Shown: positions 34,953 through 44,442 of the stretch, piece after piece
Numbering within the stretch: the stretch's first letter is position 1
Layout of the letters: every line of letters begins with the position of its first letter
Assembly (NCBI GenBank): GCA_022925895.1
Contig: JAKSYS010000404.1
Location: 1 to 55,699 of the forward strand
Direction: 5' to 3'
Length of the DNA: 55,699 nucleotides
Source of the DNA: Fragilaria crotonensis
Taxonomy: Eukaryota > Bacillariophyta > Fragilariophyceae > Fragilariales > Fragilariaceae
The notes under the pieces: model-generated
Seen by the model: only the letters and a program-made list of their open reading frames with translations
Databases searched by the model: none
What the model was told of the DNA's origin: nothing
Translations under genes and position numbers: made by a program

Positions 34953-35891
34953 GGCAGGCCGGTTTAATTGGGGGACGTCCCCCAAAATACCCAATTAGGC
35001 TAATTGGGGGAGATTTTGGAGGCTAATTGGGGGCTAATTGGGGGAGATTTCTGAAACGACAGGAAAATGTAGCTTAATCTCAGCTTCACGAGTCTATGCT
35101 GCTATAATTTTTTTAACGAAGAGGTAAGTGTTTGCAATGGAGCAGGATACTTCCAACAATGAAAAATTAGTTGATATGAATTTCATCCAAACTGATGACT
35201 GCAACATATGACTTGACTAGCTATGCGTGTTCCTGGGGATGCACCATAGTGGTATGATAGTACCATATCTGCCATACAAGCACTTCTTCAGGTTGGGGAA
35301 GCAACAACCTCATGTCATGAATGCCCGTTGACCATTGCAAGATATCTTCAAACAACTGGAGCCATATAAAGGCTTTTTCAGAATGGTTTGATTCTTCTTT
35401 GGGTACTACATGCTGACAAATTCTAGGAATTCATCGTTGAGTCGATCCATACTATCTTGCATGTTCATCAACGTTGCTTCTTGTTTGTTATCAATGTAAA
35501 AGTTCAGCAAAATCAGAGCCAGCTGATGAGGTAGGCATTGAGGTGTCTCCAAATCAGAACCGTTCCTCTCCTTGTCCCACAATATTGGAAGTTCCACCAT
35601 CAATTAGAAAACCAAACACTCCGTGGAACCACCAATTCTCCTTCTTGAGACAGAGAATATTTATCTGATACCCTCAATGAAGATATAATTGTGTTTTGGA
35701 CATCTTTTATGTGATGATCTGGAGATGTACTTGCATTCTACTAATTGGTTTAATTGGGGGAAACCGAATCCTGCCCACACATTACAGAGCACATAACCCA
35801 ATAAAAACGCTTAATTGGGGGAGATTTTGAAACTCGATTGGGGGAAATGACCCCCAATTAAGGTGATTTCCCCCAATTAAACCGGCCTGCC
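34953..35891. mobile_element. non-autonomous inverted-repeat element with GGCAGGCC termini
   Basis: The left end GGCAGGCCGGTTTAATTGGG and the right end (read on minus) are the same for about 23 bases (34953-34975 and 35869-35891). The flanks are CGAG on both sides (34949-34952 and 35892-35895), a probable 4 bp target duplication; one-base ambiguity in the ends would make it 3 bp. Inside each end, AATTGGGGGA words recur many times in both orientations (34965-35055 and 35750-35878). Length 939 bp with no transposase. The superfamily is not fixed: the G-rich ends and short duplication fit PIF/Harbinger or CACTA relatives. Confidence 0.8.
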
Positions 35892-35895
35892 CGAG

Positions 35896-36256
35896 GGGCG
35901 CAATGCGAACCCTGGCGTTGACATTTGACATGGAAGCGTTGCGCCGGGAGGTAGAGCGAGATATTTAGTACTCTAGGATCAACATCTTCATACCTGAAAT
36001 TGCCCGAAACAGGTAGAAATCCGAAATTTTGTAGTTGTTGTTTTGATGGGGTTTTCAGGGAAAAGCGAATATGAGGAAAATAATACAGTAGTACTACCGA
36101 CGGCGGCACTATCGACTCACCGCATACCTTACTACTTCGCATTTCGACCACTCGGCTGTTTGCAATCATCTGTCCCTCAGATACTGCCTCTTGTTCATTG
36201 ACAACCACTGTACTCAAAGAAGAAAGGAATAGTGTGCATGCAAATACAAACATCAC
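35896..36256. other. spacer, promoter region of JmjC gene
   Basis: 360 bp upstream of the JmjC-type gene. An antisense frame here overlaps the real gene and is rejected. No clear motif was found. Confidence 0.35.
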
Positions 36257-38205
36257 ATGTTGCCTTCCGACAATTCCAATGGCCACAGGCTTGGTAGAGC
36301 AGGGTCTCCATCGTCCTCCTCGGAGGATGTCGAACCACCTTTGACTGATGGGAGAGGTGCCGATGAGACCAAGTACAACAAACGCAGACTTCGTCGCAGG
36401 ATGGCGACTGCCAGAAACAATTGGAAAACTGTCTCGTTGGTGGCGAGTGTCGTGATCATTCTCTTTGTCATTGGGTTCTATTATGATTCCAATGTTCAGT
36501 GGCGACAACGGCAAGGGAAGGAACATTTGTTGAAGCGTGCACTACAGATATTGGCGCAAAGGAATAACAACCAATTTCCTAGAAATGAACGACAACTCAG
36601 GATTTCGCCAGAGAGAAAACAAGAAGAATTGGATGATCAGGATGAAGAGAAACGGGGTGATGACAAGGACAAAGAGAATACTGGTGATGACAAGGAAAAC
36701 GAAAAAACTGGTGATGATAAGGAAAAAGAAAATGCTGTTGACGACAAGGAAGAAGACGAAGCAGAAGAGCAAACTCAAAAACGTAGACCTCCTCCAGTGA
36801 CAAGAGGAAAGTATACGAGTGAAGAACTCATTAAATTGTTTCAAGACCTCAATCGGGATATGCGTGGAAATGTTCACGGTGGCATTCGTTGGATCGAAGA
36901 TCATTTGTTGAAGGAATTGCCGGGACAAAAGCCCAATCGACTGCTCGAGGAAAATCCCAAAGGCGATGCGCGGAAGAAGGTGAGGGACGCCTTGCGAGGT
37001 ACTGGAGTGGATTTCAATGTCAAGCGCATGCGCCAATTCCCCATGGCGTGGGAAGCCGAATGGGACAAGCTCACGGAAGAGCAGCGGAATCGAGGACCCA
37101 AGGTGGATTATACCAAACGTGGCTACACATATCCCGAGAAGGAGCCTTCGCCGTCCGACGATTATCCTCACTTGGAGACATTGGAAGAAATGTTGAATCG
37201 ATGGCCTCAAGATTCGATCGACGATCCACCCGATACGATCGTCGAACATTTGATGCATTTTGATTATTCCAATGAGAAGGAGCGTGAGATGGCTCTCAAC
37301 TACCGTAACGCGGAATTACCCTTTAAAGTCTACAATGTACCAGACGTTGACGCAGCTACCATCAAGTGGACCGACGAGTACGTCACAGCTGGTTTTGATG
37401 GTGGAAAGTCCTACTTCTTTTTCCGAGAACCAACGCACCATGGGAACTTGTCAAGAATCGCATGACAACTTCTTTGCATTCTTTTCACCCTCATCATGGC
37501 ACATGGATCGATTCGGGCCACCCCCGACGCTAAACAACGATTGGACATTTAAGAAATGGAATCTGCACGCCAGGTACGCGGATGCCGTTTCGCTCTCCTT
37601 CGACCAACCTCATTTTTACTGGCAAGCCGGTGTTCCGCGAGAGGAACGTTACAATTCCAAGAATGAATGGGGCTTTGTGTCACTCGATTTGCCTCTCTTC
37701 TCCTCGACGCAAGCCAACTTTTTCCAATTCCATCCAGAAGAACAAAAGGGCATCCAATGTCGATTTGGTGAACGCGGCGTGACGGCTGCGACGCATTACG
37801 ATACGGGCCGAAACATGGTGGCCATGATACATGGGGCCAAGCGATACATTTTGAGTCCACCCATGGAATGTCCAAAGTTGGGCATTGTGACGGCCAGGGG
37901 GAAATTCCGTGTACCGGCATTCGTTGTTGAACTTTGGGCATATTCAGTATCTGGATGATGCGAGTTCGACGAATGGTACTAGCGCCATGCCGGCTCAAGA
38001 ACGAGGGTGGTTGGAAGTTAGCAAGAAAGCCTTGGCTGTTGAGACGGTACTCAAGGCTGGAGAAGTCTTATACATTCCCTCTCACTGGTTTCATTACATC
38101 ACATCCCTTCAAAGAAGTGCACAATGCAACGTGAGATCGGGTATCGACGATGTTGGAACCGAGAAGTTTGGTGGACCTAGGGAAGTGTCGGAGTGCGAAG
38201 CTTAG
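36257..38205 (+). CDS. membrane-anchored JmjC/cupin-8 domain protein (two frame breaks)
   Basis: The start ATG 36257 gives a basic cytosolic head, then one transmembrane segment (TVSLVASVVIILFVIGFYYD, residues 55-74), then a charged Asp/Lys/Glu linker with DDKE(N/K)E repeats. The C-terminal half is a JmjC/cupin-8 fold: ATHYDTGRNMVAMIHGAKRY has the H-x-D iron ligands and LYIPSHWFHYITS the distal His. Such proteins are Fe(II)/2-oxoglutarate oxygenases, here probably facing the ER/Golgi lumen as a type II membrane protein. Two single-base breaks occur: about 37455-37468 (IA then stop, where AHDNFFAFF should follow) and the GGGGGAAA run at 37897-37904 (joining TARG to NSVYRHSLLNFGHIQYL). The substrate is unknown. 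Confidence 0.75.
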
Positions 38206-38384
38206 TGCCGATTTCATCAAGGATGTCTCTCTTCTCCGTTTCATGGAACAGCATACTAGTAGCATTGTATTACATTAGAATGATTTACTCTCGGATTCAA
38301 TTTGAATGGGATGCATAATCGGTGGGATATACATGGAAGAAGTTGCGTATGCGATTGAGCACGAAACTCTGTTCCTGATTCCTT

Positions 38385-38879
38385 TCAGCGCTTGTCTTGT
38401 GGCTTATCTTGGTTCGGTTTTCGCTTTCGTTTGTGCTCATCCAGTTCCACATGACCATCATCCCCTTGTTCGATGCGACTGTCTCGTTTGTTTTTGTTTT
38501 TGGTAGCAATTGGTATTGTTTCTTGCAGCACTTCGTCGACATGCTTGCGAGGGCGTCGCAACAAGAATTTACCATTTTGTGCCAAAATGTTTCTGAGATT
38601 GGCGCCAATGTCATGATAGGAGTGATAAGAAGTTGTAGTACTTGGAAGGGGTATCAGGACTGGAAGTGGACCTGCTTGTCCCCAGAGCACAATAAGCAGA
38701 AGGAGAATAATTGACGAACAACAAAAGAGCATGCAGACGATCGATACGCCTTGTTGTATTTGCTTATGCCGCTTGGCATACTTGTCATCGCTCTCATCGC
38801 CATCAGTAGCGTTCTCGTCCGCGATCATCATACCAATGTTCTCTGGTATGTCGTCATGGTCATTACCTTCTGTATGCAT
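38385..38879 (-). CDS. small single-pass membrane protein, unknown function
   Basis: 164 residues, single exon. An acidic head (DGDESDDKYAKRHKQIQ) precedes one hydrophobic segment (IVCMLFCCSSIILLLLIVLW, about residues 48-67). The tail is basic (ATKNKNKRDSRIEQ, DEHKRKRKPNQDKPQDKR). The layout recalls the membrane-anchor half of the JmjC protein next door, but no sequence match was seen. Convergent with that gene, 180 bp away. It could be a truncated relative or an unrelated small gene. Confidence 0.5.
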   Translation of the reverse strand: MHTEGNDHDDIPENIGMMIADENATDGDESDDKYAKRHKQIQQGVSIVCMLFCCSSIILLLLIVLWGQAGPLPVLIPLPSTTTSYHSYHDIGANLRNILAQNGKFLLRRPRKHVDEVLQETIPIATKNKNKRDSRIEQGDDGHVELDEHKRKRKPNQDKPQDKR

Positions 38880-39585
38880 GATGATTGAGATGCGTGGTAT
38901 GAGTGTTCAGTGAGGCAGAGTCGAACTGATAACAATTTGCTATTGTGTCTCGTTCGATGGAGGTGTTCATGTGCTCCGGTAGTCGTAGTCCTTGTAATGA
39001 TGACCAACAGACAACAGACCATGAGACAGTTGCAGGTTTTGCCGGTGCTTTTCGTATGAAATACTTGACCAGGTGACCAGGACCCAAGACCTCGCTTTCC
39101 GGAGAATCTTGAGTCTCACACGTTTAGGATGGCAAGACGCAGGACTACATATCTGTACACATGTAACTGGTATGATACAGTACGACGTACCGAGTACTCG
39201 GAGTACCGAGGATGGAGGCTACTACACTACTGGCTACAGTACTGGTTAGTGGGTATTGCATGTTTACTCAATACCCGAATATGAATATCATACAAACTGC
39301 AAATTAGCAGTCACGCACATCGCACGTTTCATAATATGCCAGTTGCCAGTACACGACCACTACTCGGAGTACTGGTTCGACCTGTACAGTACGAGGTACC
39401 GGAGTACTGGTTTAACACGTCGACTTCGGTGCTCGCACTTTCATACATGTGTTTACAGAGTTACTCGTATGACTGGGAAGGTTTGTCATATTCTACGCGC
39501 TTTGCGAGTAGTCCATGCATGCAGGGACTGCACGAATTTCGAGTGCATATCAAGCGCCAAGACGAACTGGATACACAATTGCGCC
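38880..39585. other. GTAC-rich spacer upstream of sterol methyltransferase
   Basis: About 700 bp. Between 39165 and 39420 there are many GTAC words, often as near palindromes (CGAGTACTCGGAGTACCGAG, ACTCGGAGTACTGG, AGTACGAGGTACCGGAGTAC). It must contain the promoter of the methyltransferase gene. Confidence 0.5.
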
Positions 39586-40945
39586 ATGTCGACGTTGCGA
39601 ATCTCGTTGGGCGCCAAGGAACTTGCCCTCGGGGCGACTGCCACCTTGGCCATCCTCCAACTTGTCACACCCATGGATCCTGTTGGACGCTGCATGACGC
39701 TGTTAAAACAGTTGAATCGACATGTACGTACAATGTAGATCCAATCGTTTGAGTTCGTCGGACCAATGACGATGGCATAAGGCGCCTGTACAACAGTAGA
39801 CTGTACATTGCACTCACGAATCCTTATCAACCTCCTTTTCCTGTGGTTCACACTTCTCAAACATGTATTCTGAACAACGCATGATAAATATCCGCTCATT
39901 TAGGAGCGAAAACTCAAGTCCTCTTCTGATGTCAACTCTGGCATTGATCGCTACCTCGAACTTCATCAAGAAAATGACGAAGAAACTCGAAATGCAGAAT
40001 ACAAGACTCTCGTCGACAGTTACTACGATCTTGCCACTCTGTTTTACGAATGGGGTTGGGGTTCCTCCTTCCACTTTGCCTACCGCTATGCCTTTGAATC
40101 CTTCAGCGAATCCATCCGCCGCCATGAGTACTACCTCGCCAGCAAGCTTGGCCTCGTTGGCAGCGCGTATACGAACAAAATCCTCGACGTTGGTTGCGGC
40201 ATTGGCGGTCCAATGCGCAACATTTGCCGCTTCACCCTTGCCGACGTGACGGGCCTCACCCTCAATCAATACCAAGTCGATCGCGGGAATGAACTTTGTG
40301 ACGAAGATGACGTTGTGCGAGGACATTGTAGGTCCGTGCAGGGAGATTTCATGCAAATGCCCTTTGAACACGGAACCTTTGATGGGGCGTATGCGATTGA
40401 AGCCACGTGCCATGCGCCGGATCGCGTCGGTGTGTACAGTGAAGTGTATCGTGTGTTGAAGCCTGGTGCGATCTTTGCTTGTTACGAATGGTGCATGACG
40501 GATAAGTATATCCCCGGTGATCCGGCACATGAAAGGGCCAAAAAGAAGATTGAAGAAGGCGATGGTCTGCCTTCTATATGCCACACTTCCGTGTGTTTGC
40601 AAGCCATGATTGACGCTGGTTTCGAGATGTTGGAAGAGCGTGATTGTGTGGAAGATAACATTGGCAAGCGTGGCAAAGTTTGGCATTTGCCGCTTCTCCT
40701 TCGTGGAATCCATTCACCCAGCGTTTCCAGTTCAATTGGTTGGGATTCCGCTTGACGAACATGTCGGTGCGCATGTTGGAATTCCTCTATTTGCGCCTTC
40801 GGGCACGTACAAGACACAGCAGATGTTACAAACGGGAGGATATGGACTTGGTGAAGGCGGGGATGCCAAGATTTTTACTCCCATGTACTTGATGGTGGGA
40901 CGTGTGCCTCTCAACAAGAAGGATGTTCTGAAGCCAGCTCAGTAA
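39586..40945 (+). CDS. sterol 24-C-methyltransferase (two frame breaks)
   Basis: Exon 1 (39586-39723) encodes MSTLRISLGAKELALGATAT and a hydrophobic head ending LLKQLNRH. A 180 bp intron (39724-39903, GTACGTAC...CATTTAG) joins it to ERKLKSSSDVNSGIDRYLEL. The diagnostic SMT signature follows: DSYYDLATLFYEWGWGSSFH and FAYRYAFESFSESIRRHEYY, then the SAM motif ILDVGCGIGGPMRN and YAIEATCHAPDR. The C-terminus shows SWNPFTQRFQFNWLGF and IFTPMYLMVGRVP. It transfers a methyl group from SAM to C-24 of the sterol side chain at the ER, the step that makes algal C28/C29 sterols. The frame changes near 40670-40680 and again near 40790, each by one base. The restored protein would be about 390 residues, the usual length. 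Confidence 0.88.
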
Positions 40946-41185
40946 GAGTATTACTGATAGTTTATGTTAATGCCTGTACCGACTTCATGCGGTCTCCATT
41001 CAAAGTAGTACATGGTATCGATGCTGGAACCGTAACTTCTTATCTGTTTTGTGCAATTCGGTACATGTGTCGACTTTGGTGTGACAAGTTAGGTTCTTCA
41101 GGCAGATGAGTACCAGTACGATCCATCTTGATATCATCGTAGAGTCGCTCTAGAGTGGTACTAGCTAGCTAGTAGCCAGAGTGGG
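40946..41185. other. short spacer with GTAC words
   Basis: 240 bp after the methyltransferase stop. It has TAGCTAGCTAGTAGC and GTAC words next to the left end of the TIR element. No gene. Confidence 0.4.
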
Positions 41186-41218
41186 TCCGATTAGGTTTCA
41201 CCAATTTGACGTCAGCAC
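41186..41218 (+). repeat. left terminal inverted repeat
   Basis: 33 bp, an exact inverted match to 43969-44001. It contains the palindrome TGACGTCA. Confidence 0.92.
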
Positions 41219-41681
41219 TTTTCAGCACTTTTGTTGCGGAATTTAACTTGTACGGAATCTTTATCTTCGATTTTCTCAGCGCCCACTTTTCAAACCACCT
41301 CTTGTGCAAAACTACGTTCTAGATAAGGAACATAAATCAGCGCCACATTTGTTTGAATAGAAATAAAAATGATCGTGTCTAGATGTGTATATAACAGGGT
41401 ACCAGTAGTGGATTCAAGTTTACTCACACAAAACTCATAATTTTGATATTTCACAACCACGATGGTACGGCACTTTGTCTCCCTGTCATTCTTGTTTCTC
41501 TTGTTGTTCTTGCTCTCCTTGCTGCTTTTGTTTCTCTTGTTGCTGTTGTTCTGTTTTTGCTCTTGTTTGCTCTCTGTCTGTTGCCATTTTGCGTTACTAC
41601 AGCACCCACCTACCGATTATTCTGTAACCAACCCCCTGTTTTGTTCTCTTTAGGATCATCCACAACAAGCAAGAAGGACCA

Positions 41682-42360
41682 TTGATGCAGGATCCACATC
41701 CAGTGGATCAGACTCTATCTGCTCTCAAGGCTATGTCATGGACTGCTTCTTTGCCTTTCAAAGGTCATTTTTGTCATGCAACCGATGATTTCAATGCATC
41801 ATTGGAAACCAAGTATGACCTCTTTCAGTACACTACTTCTATGTACAAAGGTTCCAAGCACATTATTCGGTCCTAGCTAATCAATGTCGCAAGAGATCCA
41901 CTTGCCTGAGGCACCACTCAACGACCTCTGTTCTGGACATGAAGAAACTGATGTTTCTGATAATTTTGTTGATGTACAGCACACGAATACTCATAATGAC
42001 GACAATGACAACATCCTCATGGAATCTAAAAGTTTAGAAACTGTCTGCATTGATTTTGGATCGCGTGCTCTTCACCATGAAGACATACCCGAATTGGAAC
42101 GTTACAATGCATATGACAGCATTATGCCAGAGCAAAGGAACTAGTTAGTCTTGTTGATGCCTCAAAAGCCCACAAGAGAGGTCTTCTTGTTGAGGACGAG
42201 GCACTCGACAAGATTATCTTCACCGAGAAAGCCAACATGGCTTCTGAGAAACCACCACCCAAGGGTCCCTAGTTTCGGGTGTCCTGTTGTGCAAAACATA
42301 TGTCTCATCATGGAGTTTTTAAAAGTAGTACATTTAGAATTAATAACAATGTTGACTTAG
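41682..42360 (+). pseudogene. MULE transposase N-terminal remnant
   Basis: 41682-41876 reads LSALKAMSWTASLPFKGHFC then FNASLETKYDLFQYTTSMYK. This aligns with FLAAFKTATWIGSLPFNGHL and CASLETKHNLFKYTTSSLYK of the 24 kb MULE. Stops at 41874 and 42142 and a shift thereafter end it, and the catalytic part is gone, apparently replaced by the hairpin array. The stretch just before 41682 (41443-41640) encodes a Leu/Val-rich low-complexity frame with no equivalent function. Confidence 0.65.
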
Positions 42361-42396
42361 ACTTTCGTTCTTGTTCGACATCATGAGTAGGATGGG

Positions 42397-43642
42397 GACT
42401 ATTTGGTGATCAAAATTCGATCTTCAAATAGTCGTCACAGTACGAGTAACACTAGTACAGTACAATGGCGACTATTTGGTGATCGAAATTTGATCTTCAA
42501 ATAGTCATCACAGTACAAGTACCACCAGTACCGTACAATGGCGACTATTTGGTGATGAAATGATCTTCAAATAGTCACAATACGAGTAACACCAGTACAG
42601 TACAATGGCGACTATTTGGTGATCAAAATTCGATCTTCAAATAGTCGTCACAGTCACAGTATCACCAGTACAGTACAATGGCGACTATTTGGTGATCGAA
42701 ATCGATCTTCAAATAGTCGTCACAGTCTGATAACACTAGTACAGTACAATGGCGACTATTTGGTGATCGAAATTCGATCTTCAAATAGTCATCACAGTAC
42801 AGTACCACCAGTACAGTACAATGGCGACTATTTGGTGATCGAAATTGATCTTCAAATAGTCGTCACAACTAAGTATCACCAGTACAGTACAATGGCGACT
42901 ATTTGGTGATCGAAATTCGATCTTCAAATAGTCGTCACAGTCTGAGTAACACTAGTACAGTACAATGGCGACTATTTGGTGATCGAAATTCGATCTTCAA
43001 ATAGTCATCACAGTACCACCAGTACAGTACAATGGCGACTATTTGGTGATCGAAATTCGATCTTCAAATAGTCCACAGTCTGAACACCAGTACAGTACAA
43101 TGGCGACTATTTGGTGATCGAAATTCAATCTTCAAATAGTCGTCACAGTACAGTATCACCAGTACAGTACAATGGCGACTATTTGGTGATCGAAATTCGA
43201 TCTTCAAATAGTCGTCACAGTACGAGTAACACTAGTACAGTACAATGGCAACTATTTGGTGATCAAAATTTGATCTTCAAATAGTCGTCACAGTGAGTAT
43301 CACCAGTACAGTACAATGGCGACTATTTGGTGATCGAAATTCGATCTTCAAATAGTCGTCTGTCAGTAACACTAGTACAGTACAATGGCAACTATTTGGT
43401 GATCGAAATCGATCTTCAAATAGTCGTCACAGTACAGTATCACTGTACAGTACAATGGCGACTATTTGGTGATCGAAATTCGATCTTCAAATAGTCGTCA
43501 CAGTACAAGTAACACTAGTACAGTACAATGGCAACTATTTGGTGATGGAAATTCGATCTTCAAATAGTCGTCACAGTACGAGTATCACCAGTACAGTACA
43601 ATGGCGACTATTTGGTGATCGAAATTCGATCTTCAAATAGTC
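42397..43642. repeat. tandem array of ~18 hairpin-forming units, ~70 bp each
   Basis: Each unit has an inverted repeat, GACTATTTG ... CAAATAGTC, around an inner GATCGAA ... TTCGATC, giving a stem of about 16-18 bp with almost no loop. The units are joined by a spacer of the type GTCACAGTACGAGTAACACT then AGTACAGTACAATGG. Unit starts are near 42397, 42472, 42542, 42609, 42682, 42753, 42825, 42895, 42968, 43036, 43104, 43175, 43250, 43320, 43389, 43460, 43533 and 43606. Stem changes include CAACT for CGACT in three units (near 43250, 43389 and 43533). A degenerate, inverted half unit follows at 43679-43718. Spacers alternate between ACTAGTACAG and CCAGTACAG types, hinting at a two-unit higher-order period. 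Confidence 0.95.
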
Positions 43643-43968
43643 CCCATCGTACTGTCGTACTGTTACTTGTTCATTTGAGGCTATTTGAAGATCAAAATTC
43701 GTACACCAAATAGTCCTTTGAGTACGGTAGTACTGTTGCAGTACAGTGTAGTACTCGAGTGATTCAAAAGGGAAACACATGAATTACTGATAGGAGGAGA
43801 AGAGTAGCAGTTATCTATCTGACATGACAAAGGCTTGGCATGCGCATTAGGAAAAGCACCGATAGAAGTCAACAACAAAGATTTCGTGTTTTGTCAGCCA
43901 TTCAAATTTCCGATGTCTTCAAAATTCTTCTACAGGAGGTCTCACTGTAGATTATTACTGTGACGTGG

Positions 43969-44001
43969 GTGCTGACGTCAAATTGGTGAAACCTAATCGG
44001 A
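43969..44001 (-). repeat. right terminal inverted repeat
   Basis: 33 bp, the exact inverse of 41186-41218. Confidence 0.92.
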
Positions 44002-44442
44002 TCCTGCAATGGAAAGAGTGTACTCGGAGTACTCCGTACAGTACCTCGTACCAATACGAGTACCACAGTCACAGGGGAAGTGGGAGCGGAGAGAGGGGAG
44101 ACCATCTGGGGAGCGTTCCACGGCGACCACGACATCAGTATGAAATATATGACAGACGTACTGTATGCATATGATACCTCGAATGAGAAGGCCAGTATAT
44201 TCCCGTACTGGAGTACCTGGTGTACGCTATACTGATGTACCGCCACGTCGGATGTGGGTTTCACTGAGGATTGTTCCACGGTCGCGAGCTTTGGAATGAA
44301 AACCGGGGTTCGAAATCCTTCGTTGGCGATCTGTTCCGTTCCTGCTTGTCGATTGGTACATGTATGATAGTGAAGATTTCTTATTTCGATTTGGACTGAC
44401 GACCGCTTATCATACCAGTCATTCATCGCAACGCAATAGAGC
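44002..44442. other. spacer upstream of ubiquilin, GTAC-rich at left
   Basis: 44018-44065 holds GTGTACTCGGAGTACTCCGT and further GTAC words. The rest is the likely promoter of the ubiquilin gene; no motif could be fixed. Confidence 0.4.

Larger units (their letters stand above)
41186..44001. mobile_element. TIR-bounded MULE-related element carrying a hairpin array
   Basis: Perfect 33 bp terminal inverted repeats lie at 41186-41218 and 43969-44001 (TCCGATTAGG...GTCAGCAC); two or three more bases may belong. The left 160 bp and the coding remnant match the MULE at 24 kb. No convincing target duplication was seen in the flanks. About 1.25 kb of the 2.8 kb is a tandem hairpin array. No intact transposase is left, so it would move only with help from a relative. 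Confidence 0.82.

Noticed and set aside
36542-37258. Minus-strand frame of 238 codons opposite the JmjC gene
   Set aside because: Phe/Leu-rich antisense of the Lys/Glu/Asp linker; the sense strand carries the recognisable domains.
42397-43642. CRISPR-like look of regularly spaced repeats
   Set aside because: The spacers are themselves repeats of one another, the units are self-complementary over most of their length, no cas gene is near, and the DNA is eukaryotic.
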